A stretch of 64,000 nucleotides of DNA from Sphagnum compactum (lineage: Eukaryota > Bryophyta > Sphagnopsida > Sphagnales). Each line of letters begins with the position of its first letter. Within the stretch, counting starts at the first letter, position 1. A model generated the notes under the pieces. The model saw nothing but the letters and a program-made list of their open reading frames with translations. It searched no databases and was not told where the DNA came from. The DNA lies in NCBI GenBank assembly GCA_965153455.1, contig OZ234493.1, positions 20,016,213-20,080,212 of the forward strand. Reading direction: 5' to 3'. Below, one piece after another: positions 1 to 12,606 of the stretch. Both the position numbers and the translations under genes were made by a program.

Positions 1-345
1 ACTTACATAAATACAACCTAACATATGTATGACCTCCTAACTAGTTAACCTAACCTTTGTATGACATAGGTATAAGATTAAGTTGTAATCTATGGATGAC
101 TTATGTATGATCTAGTTTACATATGCACAACTTACATATGACCTAGCCTACATATTATATGACACAGCCTATCTACAACCAAAGTAGGTTAGGTTATAGG
201 TTACGTACGACCTATGTACGACCTACGTATGACCTAATTTAACATATGAATGACCTAGGTATAAGGGTGTAAAGCATACCTATGTGTAACATAGGTGTAC
301 ATATGTGTACTTAAGCATACTTAGATGTACATATCCATATTATGC
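1..345. repeat. Degenerate short tandem repeat, TATGACCTA-type
   Basis: The first 340 bases are built from variants of a 9-18 base word around TATGACCTA, ACATATG and GTATGACCTA, repeated more than fifteen times with spacing changes. There is no reading frame. It may be a decayed minisatellite that continues left of the window. It borders a dead gypsy element, so it could also be expansion inside that element's end. Confidence 0.65.
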
Positions 346-349
346 ACAA

Positions 350-1445
350 ATTATATAATTTGTGGCACATCATCCATTGATGTGGTTTTGTATTGTTTGA
401 TTTAATGGTCTAAATCCATTGGTATGGCCTTGTATAATGGAATTATTCATGGTGTTTTCCACCCAACATCTTGTTAGGTGGAATTCTCTAGTGGTTTAGA
501 ATGTAGTTTCTGGTACTATATGTCCCAGTCACCTACATGCCCCTTTTGTCATCCATATTTTCATAAACCTTTCTTCACCGTTTGTACCATCCTTTCAACT
601 AGGCCATTGGCTTTAGGATGATCACAAGAATTAGTCTTGTGGTCAATCATAGCTTGTTCACACAACTCCTAAAATTATCTTTGAAATTTCATGCCGTAAA
701 CTATGAGCACTTTTACTAAGGCACCATATCTACTCAATACCCAATCCAAAAATGCATAAGCAACCCCCTCATTACTTAATTTGTCTCATAGTAGGGCCAA
801 TTTAATCCATTTGGAAATATGTTCAATCATAACCAACATGTATTAGTTATGATGAATAATTAAACTTAGTGCCCAACAAAAACCAATCTCCATTGATACC
901 CAAACCCTATGATCAATAAAGGCTATAAATGTGGGGTGGCTGCATTAAATGATGCACACACTTGATTGTGAAACAAATTGTTGAACCTCCAACTCCATAA
1001 CCTTCCACCAATATTGGCCTTGAAGCAAATTATAAGTCCAATGTACCCCAAAATGTCCCAACTCTTTATGGGCATGTCTCATAACACTTTCCCACACTTT
1101 TGGATGTGGTATTACATGTACATGCCCATCTAACCATAGTTTGAAAAGGTGTTGTCCCAACAATATTTTTTGGCCCTTTGAAAGACCTGATCCTTTTCCT
1201 TGGATGTCAATCCCACATGCAATTCCCTAGTTTGTAGGTTAACAAGTCTTAGGTATCCCCCAAATATCCATAGGTCTAATGTCATCAAGTTCCACCTCCA
1301 GATTCCCATAAATGCATGAAGAATCCACTTCAACTACTTTAGCTTGGAATGATAGTGTCGATAACCTTTTACCAAAATGTAAAGGAATAAAACAACATGT
1401 CGACCAAATATTGTTTCCAAATTTGTTTCCCCATGCCAACATGAA
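350..1445 (-). pseudogene. Decayed Ty3/gypsy integrase region
   Basis: Read on the minus strand from about 1440 downwards, the DNA encodes pieces of a gypsy-type pol polyprotein. At 1163-945 there is an integrase zinc-binding (H2C2-type) segment with the hallmark words HAHKELGHFGV and LLQGQYWW, ending in SQSSVC. A piece in another frame at 1333-1130 (GLTSKEKDQVFQRAKKY) is the linker just before it. Below 940 the integrase core is recognisable only as scattered words, such as AMIDHKTNSCDHP and VERMVQT near 660-560, separated by stops. The element is dead, with multiple frameshifts. RNase H and reverse transcriptase are not visible beyond about 1445. Assignment to Ty3/gypsy rests on recalled family motifs. 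Confidence 0.8.
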
Positions 1446-2990
1446 TTATTACAAAAACATGGGTTTTTTGCTACTAGCATCGTGGGGTGCAGTCACAATA
1501 ACACGTATCATAACAAATGTAATGATTGTTTCATTCTTTCATGTTTTAAAGTCGTAATTTAATTTGATGTTGAAATTGTAAAATTTGTTTATATAGTTGT
1601 ATTTTTAACATATCATGGGAACATGTGAATTAATTTGAAATTAATCCAATGAATAAAAATTAACAAAAACGTTCATTAAACACTATAATGTTTGTTTTTA
1701 AATAGTAAAAGGACTTGTAAATGGATTCCAATTTTTTTGAAAATGACTTGTTTTACAAATTTTTAACATGAACCTTAATAAAATATATATGAAAAAAAAT
1801 TAAAATATTTTTAAATATTTTTTCAAAGAATTTTTCAAGAATATTTTGAAAAATATTCTAGGAATATTTTCCCAAAAGCAGTCTCAAAAGTAGTAAAAAA
1901 ACAAACAGGTGTGGCTTTTGTTATCTCATTTGTGCATTGTGATTAAAATGATTGTAGAGTCAAATTTATTTGTTTAAAATGATTGACAATGTTTGATTTG
2001 ACTAAAATCAAAATTAAATATGTTTGTTTCAATTAAAAATAATAATTATAGTCAAAACAAACAATGTGTTGGACACATGTCATATGTGGCACCCACATGG
2101 AATTGTTCGATTTGACTAATGTGACTAAAATTAACCATTTAGAAATGACTAATTATGATTATGATATTACTTTTGATGATGTGACAATATTAAAATAAAT
2201 TAAAAAATGTTATTTAATTATTTTGAATTGAATCGTACTAAAAAACTAAAGTAATTTACAAATCTAATGCATATATTTTTAAAAACTATGTATTTATATA
2301 TTTTGCAATAACCAATTATATCACCATATGATATGTTGGTTGGATGGTAATGGTCTTGGGTTGTGGTAGAGAATGTGAGGGTCAAACCCCATTTTGGACA
2401 TGTTGTGTCCATGACATCATGATGGTGAACCCCTATTGTCAACCCAAAAAATAACAAAAATAATAACAATAATTTTGAATAATATAATCACAAATCAATT
2501 GTGCCTTTGGATTCATCCATAGTTGAATTTGGAATTTTTTAATTAATATTTTAATATTTTAATTAAATTAATATTGCCACATCAATTACTAATTTTAGTA
2601 ATTTTAATAATTTCAAATAGCCATGTCACCTAATAGAGTTAATCATCTTACTAATTTTGGAAAATCATTTCAATAAAAAATACAGTCAAATTTTTGACAT
2701 CATATACAATTAATCTAATCTAAATAAGGACAATTTTGTCCCGTGTCTATTTTGATTAAAATTTCAATCACAAAATCTAACACAAAAACACACATATATA
2801 ATAATGAATGGAAACAAACTCATTAAAACTTGGGTTCCTATTCAATTCATTAACATCCCTATTGACTATCCAAAATTGATGTTCGACATCAAAATCATAT
2901 TTTTGAAAAATGAAAGCCTAATCAGATCCATGAAACATTTGAATGGTTGATGATCAAACACCAAGGTGAATGGGCTACTAAAAAATAACA
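1446..2990. other. AT-rich intergenic DNA, no gene seen
   Basis: No recognisable coding sequence. AT-palindromic runs occur near 2530-2570. A weak tRNA-like segment at 2334-2400 has a B-box-like GGGTCAAACCC and resembles the better Pol III-like segment near 9.0 kb. Confidence 0.5.
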
Positions 2991-3399
2991 CCGACATACA
3001 TTCAAAATTGGGTTACCCTATTAGGAACCACTTTTACGACATGCAAAAATTCTTAAAACTTTATTCTTAGGTTTTTATAATTAATTTTTCCATTTTTATT
3101 TGGAATGTTGGATATTTTACCTTGATTTTCATTTTGGGCTTTAGTTGTAATGAAGACAAGGTATGTGTGCCTTTCACAACCATAAAATGACCAAACTTAC
3201 TAGTCCTTAACCTTGTAGCCCATATTTGTTTTTTTAAACATTTGAGTTTTTGGAATTCTTTGTTGTAAATGTTAATCCATGAATTATTTTAATAGATTAA
3301 ATATGTAAATATGGCTTTCATACATTATATGAGTCCAAAATCTTGAGAATGTAATTGTGTTTACTAATCGTTTCATGTCTTTAAAATATTTTTGTCATG

Positions 3400-4235
3400 T
3401 CATTATCAAGGACACGAAGAACTACGAAGGAGCACACATTACAAAGGACCAGTTCCTTACTATGTGGGAAATAGATGATATGGAATGGAGAGAGTATTTG
3501 GCATATATATAACATTGTGTGTTGCTATATCCAGTACCACCAACCTAGAGGATATGGTGCCCTAGAATTTGAGGTAGGGTGTTTAGGACTATATGCTTTA
3601 TGACATTACTGTAAGCTGAAAATTGCGTATGAAAGACTACTACCGTCATCATCAAACCTCTACGACCAACTAACACACTTTTGCTATGACCCGAATAAAG
3701 ACTATACCAAACCATGTCGAAAGTAGAGCCGAGGACCAACCTAAGAAGTGGGAGCAAATCATGAGTAACTGTTAGGAGTTAACTTGTCTCACTGATGTCG
3801 GAGATTGCACCATGGCTTCTGTCATCTGGAGGATTGCCGAGAACAAGCTGACCAAGTACTCTGCTCGAGAAGCACACTTGAGAGTCAACGAATTATCTCT
3901 ACAAATAGCTATTTTAAGGATGCAACACTTAGTGGAGAAGTTGTCCAAACAACTGTGTGTTGGTAAAATCACTCATTACCAACAATGTTTGTCACACCCT
4001 ATGAAGATCAATTAGACTAGCAAATACTTTTGAAGGTAACAAATTACATATACCAAGGAAGGAGTTGAGTCTTCATATAGTGAGATTGACAATTTCTTGA
4101 CTCTAGCGTAGTTGGTACTCTATGCCAAATCATGATGTCCTAGGAGTTAGGAATATGTAGTGAAGCAGGTAGATTGTTGCAAAATGCTAAACTTTTGCAG
4201 CTGTGTGGGGACACTATAGCATTAAGAGGGGGATA
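3400..4235 (+). pseudogene. Unidentified protein relic ending at a polypurine tract
   Basis: Plus-strand frames between 3400 and 4020 give several protein-like stretches separated by frameshifts and stops, for example NYEGAHITKDQFLTMWE near 3420, LPSSSNLYDQLTHFCYD near 3640, and a 67-residue open piece at 3812-4015 rich in Leu, Glu and Lys that looks helical. I do not recognise the family. The relic is followed by a purine tract (AAGAGGGGGAT at 4224-4234), the type of sequence that primes plus-strand synthesis next to the 3' LTR of retrotransposons. A retroelement origin is therefore likely but inferred. Confidence 0.35.
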
Positions 4236-5039
4236 ATGTAAGGGAAATACTTAGGCATGTTGGCAGAGTAATAATATTAGATAGTATCCCAACAAATAAT
4301 TTTTGTACTGTCAAAGTGTAGTAGGTAAATTGGTCCATATAAGTTGAGCTTACTGTGTCAATATGACAGATAGACTATCGTAACTACATAATGATATGAA
4401 ATGAAATAGTTATAACTTCTTTTTGTAATTGCTGGAGGGCATGTTGGATCTTAAGTAAGTTTGTCACAGGATACTTTGTGGGCGCTTATTTTTGAATAGA
4501 AACATTGAAGCTTATCTAGGAGCAAGAAGATTACTCTATGAATGGAATGTATGGATTTTTTTTCTAATGAAGCTTGAGCATTTTTTTTAATTCTGGTGTA
4601 TTGATTTTGATTTCCTATTAGTTGTATGGTGTAATAAATTGTAATTCTACAATAATGTAAGGAAATTCTTTAGCAATTTAGTTGTCCTAGTTAAAATTTT
4701 TACTTGGTATTTATATTAGTGGAATAAGACAAGAATCCAGAGCGATGCACAAATGTATCGCTAACATCTATGTGTGTTAAACAACCATTTTTAAGGGGGG
4801 TGTTAGATACTTGTCCAATCTATTTTTTATCACCCTATTATTATTTAATTTTCTTTTATATACATATTAAAGCCACCTTATATTAATCCATTATTTTAGA
4901 TTATTACATACTCTATATTATAATAAAACTAATTATTTGAATAAAATGTACCCTATTTTTTAACTAATTAACTTATAATTTTTACCCAACAACCAATATA
5001 TTGCACTATATTTTTACTCACATATTTTTATTTATCTAT
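4236..5039. other. Possible LTR remnant, no gene
   Basis: AT-rich, no reading frame. It starts just after a purine tract with TGTAAGGG. A second purine-tract-plus-TG junction (AGGGGGGTGTTAGATAC) lies at 4795-4811, so one or two decayed LTR starts may be here. No partner LTR was found. Confidence 0.3.
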
Positions 5040-5295
5040 ACTAGAGTCCCCCTTGTGCTATGGAACCACCTTAAGGGCTAAGTAGGTTACCTAGGTTACC
5101 TAGGGTATTTAAGGCCTATCTAGGTTTCCTAGGGGTGTCCTTAAGGATTACTTAGATTATGTAAGGTGTTTAAGGCCTACCTAGGAACTACCTAGATTAT
5201 GTAAGGTACTTAAGAGTTGCCTAAAGTACTTAGGGGCATACTTAGGGTTTACTTAAACTACTTAAGGTACCTAAAGGTTGCCTAGTTTTAGGCTA
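5040..5295. repeat. Degenerate tandem array of CCTAGG / CTTAAGG words
   Basis: About 250 bases are dominated by alternating self-complementary words CCTAGG and CTTAAGG. The clearest internal duplication is TAGATTATGTAAGGT followed by TTAAG, at about 5152 and 5197, a spacing near 45 bases. No reading frame. Confidence 0.7.
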
Positions 5296-6377
5296 TGTTA
5301 TTTAACATGACATGTTGCATGTACACTAGCTTACTATTGGGACATGTACATTTGCAACTATGATATATTTGTAATTCAAGTTGAGCAAGATGCCACATGT
5401 TGTTTGGTCATTTGTGCATCACATTTTTAGTTACAAAAACAACTAAATTTTCACTTATTGTTGGATGCCACCAATTGTGAATGAAATGAAAAGACTTTTC
5501 ATTTTCATTTTCATCCAAATTGGTAGTAATTGCAAATCATAGTCAAATTTACAACCTAAAAGTATTTTGCACTTGAATATGCGACTATGAATCTGTTTTA
5601 ACATGTGCCATAAAACGAAAATTGAAGGGTGAAAGCATGAATAGGGGGACAGTTTGGACTATCACACTTGTAATCAAAACTAAATACAAACATAAAATTT
5701 AAATCCATATTCAAAATTTTAACATTTCTAATTTTTTAATTATTCATATTGTCATAAACTTTAAGGGGAATCATCATAAATTTTTTGGATGAATTCTAAG
5801 AAGATTATGGACTTGTGATGGACTTTTGAAATGACAACATTATGTTTGTCACATAGAAAAAATGAAAAATGTGGGCTCAAAAAAATGTCAAAGTAGTGTC
5901 AAAACAAAAAGTAAAAAAATAAAGCATTATCAAATGAAGAATTTATTAATGAAATGCATTGAGACTTTCCTAATATATATGTTTTTAATTTTTAAAATTT
6001 TTAAATGACATGATGGTTATAAATTTTTATCCTTGAGAATCCATTTTACATTGAAATTTATAATCTTTTGGATTGATTTTTTAATCAATCACATGTTTAA
6101 AGATATTTATAGGTTGGCTTATTAATAATTATGATTAAAAGCATAAGAGATAATTGTATGATTTATGGTTTGATAATTGCTAAAACAACGAAAAGATTTG
6201 CTAGTGTTAGATTATGGACTTTCAAATGCCACTTTTGAACCACTTAACCATGCTTTCACCCTAAAATGGTAGTTATAAAAATGGTTGATTTGAACACGAG
6301 TCATAAACACAAAGTGGGTTTGTATGGACAAGATTCCTTATGTTGTTTTTTGCTATGAATGAATTGAAAGGACCTAT
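5296..6377. other. AT-rich intergenic DNA, no gene seen
   Basis: No coding signal on either strand. A GGGTGAAAGCATGA segment near 5630 is nearly the reverse complement of one near 6252, so part of this stretch may belong to the inverted-repeat region that follows. Confidence 0.4.
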
Positions 6378-7845
6378 GTGCAATCACAATCAGATGAGCC
6401 AACATTGACAAAGGATTCAACCATAAATGGGCCTTTTGTGGTCATTTTGACTTTTTCATAAGAAGTAATTTTTCAAGGATTTTTTTGTAGCATGTTCTTT
6501 AAAATATTTACAATTCCCCCATAAATTACATGATTTGTGTTAACTCATTTTGGGGTGCTATTAGAATCAAACGAGCCAAAAATCTTGTCAAATGATTGAA
6601 ACATTGTCAATTTATTCAGACATATTTATGTAATGCCACTTTAATGTCATGTTGATCAAGGAAATTTATGGTAAATGATTTATATGAGTGATGAAGAATT
6701 AAAAAAAATTATTTAATTTAATAAGTTGAGTTTTGGTTTTAGTAAAAATCTTAGGAACATCAAAAAATCAATTTTATAAAACACTAGGCTAAAGACTCTT
6801 TTAATAAAAAACTTTTGATGGGAAAAAAATTGAAATGATGATAAACTGCCATCCACATGTGAAAAAATTGTGGTACTTGAAAGTTTTTGAAATTCAAAAT
6901 ATGATTCAAGAATGTTTAAATGTCAAGGGTCATTTACTACTTGTAAATGGGTCATACTATGTATGACATTTGAACAAAATTGTGGCTTATGATACAAAAA
7001 ATTAAAGTGTAAAGTAGTTATCATATTTTAACATGATTTAAAATTATGGTCATTTTTTGAAAACAAAATGTAAAATCTGGTAAAATTTGTACATTTTTAG
7101 AAAATTCATATTCATTAAAAAATTGTTTTAAAAATTAATGTAATTTTATTGGGGGAATTGTAAATATTTTAAAGAACATGTTGCAAAACAAATCCTTGAA
7201 AAAATCCTTTATATGAAAATGTCAAAATGTTCAAAAAGGATGCATTTTTGGTTAAGTCCTTTGTCATTGTTGGCTCATTTGATTATGATTGCACCCTTTG
7301 AATAAATATGAATTGTCTAAAAGTTTATAGATTTTTTTAGATTTTGTGTTTTGTCTTAAAAAATGATCATAATTTCAATCATGTTAAAATATGCTAACTA
7401 CTTTAAGCTCTAGTTGTTTGTATCATAATTCGCAACTTTGTTCATATGTTAGGCACATTATAAACCATTTATATTTGGCAAATGAAATTTGAAATTTGAA
7501 CATTTTGAAATTATATTTTGAATTTCTAAAGGTTTCAAGTATGACAATTTTTTAATTATGAATGTTTTTCAAATGTGGATGGTAGGTTATCATCATTTCA
7601 ATTTTTTTCCCATAAAAAGTTTTGTTATTAAAAAAAACTTCATTAGCCTAGTGCTTTAAATATAAAATTGACTTCTTGGTGTTAAAGTTCAAAAGACTTT
7701 TACTAAAACTAGAACTCAAAATTAAATTATTTATGATTTTTTTTGAATTCATCGTACTCATATAAATAATTTAACACAAATTACCTTGATCAACATGACA
7801 TTAAAGTGGCATTACATAAATGTATGTGACTAAATTGATAGTTTT
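6378..7845. repeat. Interleaved inverted repeats (arms A, B, A', B')
   Basis: Two long imperfect inverted-repeat pairs overlap. Arm A (about 6378-6528) is the reverse complement of A' (about 7146-7299); the shared core includes CATGTTCTTTAAAATATTTA. Arm B (about 6600-7070) is the reverse complement of B' (about 7330-7835); shared words include TAATGCCACTTTAATGTCAT at the outer end. The order A-B-A'-B' is not that of a single hairpin. A third diverged copy of the A outer segment (about 6545-6585) lies between A and B in the same orientation as A. No open reading frame of note. A fold-back transposon or rearranged nested insertions could explain it. Confidence 0.75.
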
Positions 7846-8998
7846 TTGGTTGTTCGACATGGTTTTTGGGGGGTTTTTGGCTTTTTAAACTATGATCACA
7901 CCCATCTTTAATTACTTAAATCACATGAAAATGATAATGTCACATAAAACTTTAATCACAAAACCTTTCAAATTTAGAGTTTTTATTTTATATGAACTCC
8001 ACAAAATATGGGCAAGAATTTTCTTCACAACCAAAATTTTTGTTGGGTTTGTGAAATGTCCTTTCATATTCCTATGATGGACAAGCCACTTTTCAATATT
8101 CATTTGATTGTATGTATTAGGAAAGAATTGTTTTGATTTGTTTAAAATCCCATCATGAGTTCTATGTTTTATTTTCTTTATATCCTTTCATTTTCCATTA
8201 TTGATTGAAAACTATTCTTGCACAATGCATTAAACTATGCATGAAATACCATCAATAATTTAGTAGGTGTTGAATTTTTATTTTTTTAATGATAATCTTT
8301 CGATTGCACTGATTTTTTCAATTAATTGATCATAATATTCATAAAACATCCATTTTTGGTTTTCTAGAATCAATAAATGTCATTAGGTTAAAGATTGGTT
8401 CTATGACTTTTACAATTCAGGTTTAAAACTTCCAACATGGATCATCTTTTTCCTTTAAGGACCAACCCAATTTTTGCATTCTACACTTACTATCAATAAT
8501 CATTTGTTGAATTGGTGTTTTAACTAAGTTTATCATTGTGCAACCTTGCAAATAATGAAATTTGTTCCAAATTGTGTGTCCCCTAGTTTTAATAATTCCA
8601 AGTTATTTTCATTACTTAACAAATCTTTTAACAATGCTTGACTTTTATGATGATTGGTTATAAAAATTTATGTTATAATTGACTTTTTTTGGAAATTTTA
8701 AAAATCCATTCTATTTTTTTAGTGTCTTCAAGGACAAGATGAATGCCATGACACTACAATAAAACATATTATTTTCTCTACTAAATTGTAACTAAGAAGA
8801 CATTACATTGGAATTGTTGACATAAATATTTTAAATCAATGTCATGTCTTTACATTTGAAATATAACCATTGCTTGTAAATGAAATTAACTTCATTTATG
8901 AATTCAAAAAATATATTTTTTAATATTCTAACGTTCAAAATTCAAAGGTACAAGTGTTTATATTTATATGATTATAAAGTTTGCCGTCATTAAAAATG
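7846..8998. other. AT-rich intergenic DNA, no gene seen
   Basis: No coding signal or recognisable element was found on either strand in this stretch. Confidence 0.5.
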
Positions 8999-9075
8999 GT
9001 AAGCAAGTGGTTAAATAGGACTTGCCATATGGCTTTGGAAGTGAAGGTTCAAATCTCACTATTGACGTCTTATGA
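8995..9075 (+). repeat. tRNA-like segment, probable SINE head
   Basis: A split Pol III promoter can be read: an A-box-like TAAGCAAGTGG at 8999-9009 and a B-box-like GGTTCAAATCT at 9046-9056, close to the consensus GGTTCGANNCC and about 47 bases apart. The sequence between does not fold as an intact tRNA, so a tRNA-derived SINE or tRNA pseudogene is more likely than a working tRNA. Confidence 0.45.
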
Positions 9076-12000
9076 TTTGACTAAAATTGACTGTTGATAT
9101 GATAAAAAAAGCATTACATAGACACATGGTGTTGACAATGTGTCATGGGTTTGATTAGTTGTTAACGATCTAGCCTATTAAAAAACAGAATCCTTTAAGA
9201 ATTTACAAAAAAAAGGTTTCATCTTAGGCAATGATTCTTTTTCACAATTTACAATATTAAAATAATATTAAAAATCTAGGCATTGCAATGACCCATTAAA
9301 AATTCAATAATTTTTTAATTTATATCATTTTTATTTTTAGCTATTTATTATATTTCATTTTAAAATATATATTGGCACATAAATTAACAAGTTAGTTGAA
9401 ACAAACAATGATTGATTTTAGTCATAAAAGACAAGGAAAAAGACATGATTTGTTATAATGTGAACTTTTCAACCATTATAAGTGATATAATGATACTTAC
9501 CTTCTATGATGTATCCAAATTTTTTTCACATTGCTAAATTAGTAATCACCACATGTGCAATGTGTTCATTACCCATTTTTTCAACTGCTTGACAAATAAT
9601 GTCAATAATATATGTAGGCCTACATACAAGTGCCTTCAAGGATTCAAAACCTACATTTGTATTCTTTGATTTGAAAATCAATTTTCACCTCTTTTAACAA
9701 AGTCAATGTTTACAATTTTTCATAAGTTGGACAAACATATCCAAGGCCATAATGTCCAAGAATAGTTAACATTCATTGAAAATGATTTGATTTGATGACA
9801 TTAAAAAGAATACCACAATCAAAGAATAATTTTACAATTGTTTTATGCAATTTTCACACTTTTGAGAATTCCAAGTTGTTTTTAGGTTATGTCATGTCAA
9901 CAATTGTCTTACTTACCAAAGGCACTTCAAGTTTTTTGCCCAAATATTTTTGCTCAAAAGATTTAGCAATTTCTTTCAATGGTTGAAACATTTCTTGTGG
10001 GTTGCAATAGTATGGTAGGTTGTAGCAAAGTTGAAAGAAACTTGGTGGGTTGTAGCAATTGTAGTCACAAGAAGGAGCAAGTCAAGTGCAAGAAAAAGCA
10101 AGGTAGGAAGATCAAAGTTGCAGGCCATTGAGAAGAATAGGTTGATTCATTGGTGATAGTAGCAACAAGACAAGAACATAATTGCCCTTTTTTCATGCAC
10201 TTTTACAACTTGAAACAACCCAAAAATAAAAGAAAGAAAGAAAGCTCCCTAGATCTTTTGGTGCAAATTTGTCAAACTTCTTTAGAACCAAAAAAGGAAA
10301 GGAAAAAACAACATGCCAAACCCAAAGAGTTTTATTTCTTAGTTTTTGTGGTAAAAAAACAAAAACATCAAAAGATAAAACCTTCCCAAGACTCACAACA
10401 AGTTACCAAAAAAAAAAGAATTCTAACAAAAGATTTAGCAAGTTTTGTGCAAAAAATGAAAAGAATCAAAGATGAAAAACAATAACAACCTCCTAGCCTC
10501 TCATATAGAACTTGAACAAAAGAAGAAAACAATGACAAAAGAAGAAAACAAAACAAAAAAAATATGATGACAAAATGTGAAAGCAAAATGAAACTTCCAA
10601 CAAAACCATTGTTGGGTGGGAACTTCTTTTGTTTCACATAATGGCCAAAGTCAAATTTCATTTTAATTTTTCGTGATACACAAATCACATAAATGTAAAA
10701 TTGAAGTTGTGAACAGTTTACATTTGTGCATGAAATGCTATTGAAATAACAAAACAACAATTATAAAATGTTAATCAATGCTTAATTCATGACTCAAAAC
10801 CAAAGACTACACCTTTTAAAAAAAACAAAAACAAAAAGATGATACATTTGTTTACAACCCTAGAAAAGGTTGGCAATGGGTGTGTCAAAACTTTGACACA
10901 TCATAAGTTCAAGGTTGGTACCTACTAGCTAGTGGCTGGCACCTTCTAAGTGGTAGCTAGATTATGGATTTTTCATAGTTTTTTTAGGGTTGAAACTTTT
11001 ATTTCATATTTTGATTGTTTTCATATGTTGGCTTCAAGTACACATATAAAACATGTATTTAAAATGTTCCAAAACATTTTTAGTAACACTACACAATGAA
11101 CACAAGGACTAAGTTCATTTGCAAGAAACACACACCAAATTATAAATGAAAAAGATGGCAAATGCTTTTGAACTTCTTTTTCCTAGGTACTAAAAACCAA
11201 CAATTAGCACTAAACAAAACATAAATTAGTATTACTTTCTAATCACACATTGTGTAACATTGGATGATAAGTTAACTACTAGTTAAGGATTAGGTAATGA
11301 AAGGTTGTCAATCACCAAAAATGGGGATTAAGGTGCGTAGTGTCAAAACCATTTTTGGTAACACATGATTTCAAGTTAGTTATTGAATAACATACTCTTT
11401 AAAGGCCCAAGAGTGACAATGTAACCCTCCTATCAATAGAAGAAAAATCATGTAACTTTCTTCTCAATTGATGAAAACTCATATCCAACATTATGTGTGG
11501 ATGATGCATGTGTACAGGAAATGAAAGGCAAGAGGTTGTGCCTGTGAAGCCCCAGTGGAGCATGAATTAGAATCTCAAGAACCTCTAGATGGTAGGTTAT
11601 GTTAATCTTACTATTTGAAAGTTGATATCCCATTAATTCAACCCAAAAGGAATTGAAAACATGAGCCTTGAAATCTCAAAAATTGTAAAATGACAAGAAG
11701 TGGATGAAAATTTGTGGCTAAGATTTTGACAAGGGATTTTAAAAGAAAGTTACACATACCTATCCCTCTAAGTTCATTTGATTTTACTTCTCTTGTGAAC
11801 TATAAGTAATTATGTTCTTTTCAATGGCTTTACCTATTTGAAATGGATTTGATGAATTATGCGGAAAATATTTGATTGCAATGAGTGTGTTATGTTGTTG
11901 AGTTGGCTAATGCACATTGTTTTTCTTCTCATTTCGTAGGATTGATCAAGTTGGGTTTTGTGTAGTCCTTTAAAGTTTTCTGAAAGCATTTCCCACCATA

Positions 12001-12405
12001 GATCACAAAAATATCCTTGTGAACAAACCTGTGAGGAAAACACAGGGACAAAAACAGTTTGGTGTTTCGGTTTGCTTCCCACCCCAATTAAGTTTACTTG
12101 TTACAAGAGGATTAAAACTTTGGCACTCAAGTTTGGTTTCACCCAGGCAATTGTAGTTCCATCTCTTCATATTACATGTGCCTCACATTTCAATGTTGAA
12201 CATTGTGCAACACAATGGCTTATGGCAAAGAGACAGTGGTGCTTGAGGTAAAGGAATCCTATGTATATTTCTTGAAAATGGTGACAAGAGCTTGGGGAAG
12301 AGGAAGGAGAGCAGACTGCCAAGCTATGTTGGAGATTTGGGCCCCTAAAGAACCATGCAGTTAATTAACAAAATTTCACAGACTATCGCTAATGAAGGCC
12401 AGAAA
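9076..12405. other. AT-rich intergenic DNA, no gene seen
   Basis: About 3.3 kb with no recognisable gene. Between 10150 and 10600 the plus strand is very A-rich, giving open frames made almost wholly of Lys, Gln and Phe, which I read as composition artefacts. The stretch 11.9-12.3 kb is less AT-biased and unique-looking but gives no recognised protein. Confidence 0.45.
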
Positions 12406-12406
12406 C

Positions 12407-12606
12407 CTTATGAATGCATCCCAAGGGTGGTGGCTTAGTGGTTTAGCCCCTCTCTGGGACCCTGGGACCTCTAAAAAGGGTCTGGGTTCCAAACCCAGTG
12501 GTGTGCAGGTGAAAGTCCTGCCTGCCCTCTGCCACTGAGCTTGACTTGGGGGTGCCAAAAACTTGTGGGTCTGGTCTGCCAAAAAAAAACCCCTCATGAA
12601 AGCACC
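12407..12606 (+). mobile_element. tRNA-derived SINE
   Basis: An A box (TGGCTTAGTGG at 12431-12441) matches the tRNA consensus TRGCNNAGNGG fully. A B box (GGTTCCAAACC at 12485-12495) matches GGTTCGANNCC at all but one position. The spacing of about 54 bases is typical of tRNA-derived SINEs. A body of about 85 bases follows and ends in nine A residues (12581-12589). Flanking it are imperfect direct repeats, CTTATGAATGCATC (12407-12420) and CTCATGAAAGCACC (12593-12606), 11 of 14 identical, which fit an old target-site duplication. It resembles plant Au-like SINEs in plan, but I cannot assign a family. Confidence 0.75.

Noticed and set aside
9046-9056. A functional tRNA gene near 9.0 kb
   Set aside because: The B box is good, but acceptor, anticodon and D arms do not pair, so it was called a tRNA-like repeat instead.
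10150-10760. Open frames of up to 130 residues on both strands
   Set aside because: The plus-strand frame is almost all Lys, Gln and Phe from an A-rich tract and the minus-strand frame is its Phe/Leu-rich mirror. No family motif; compositional artefact.
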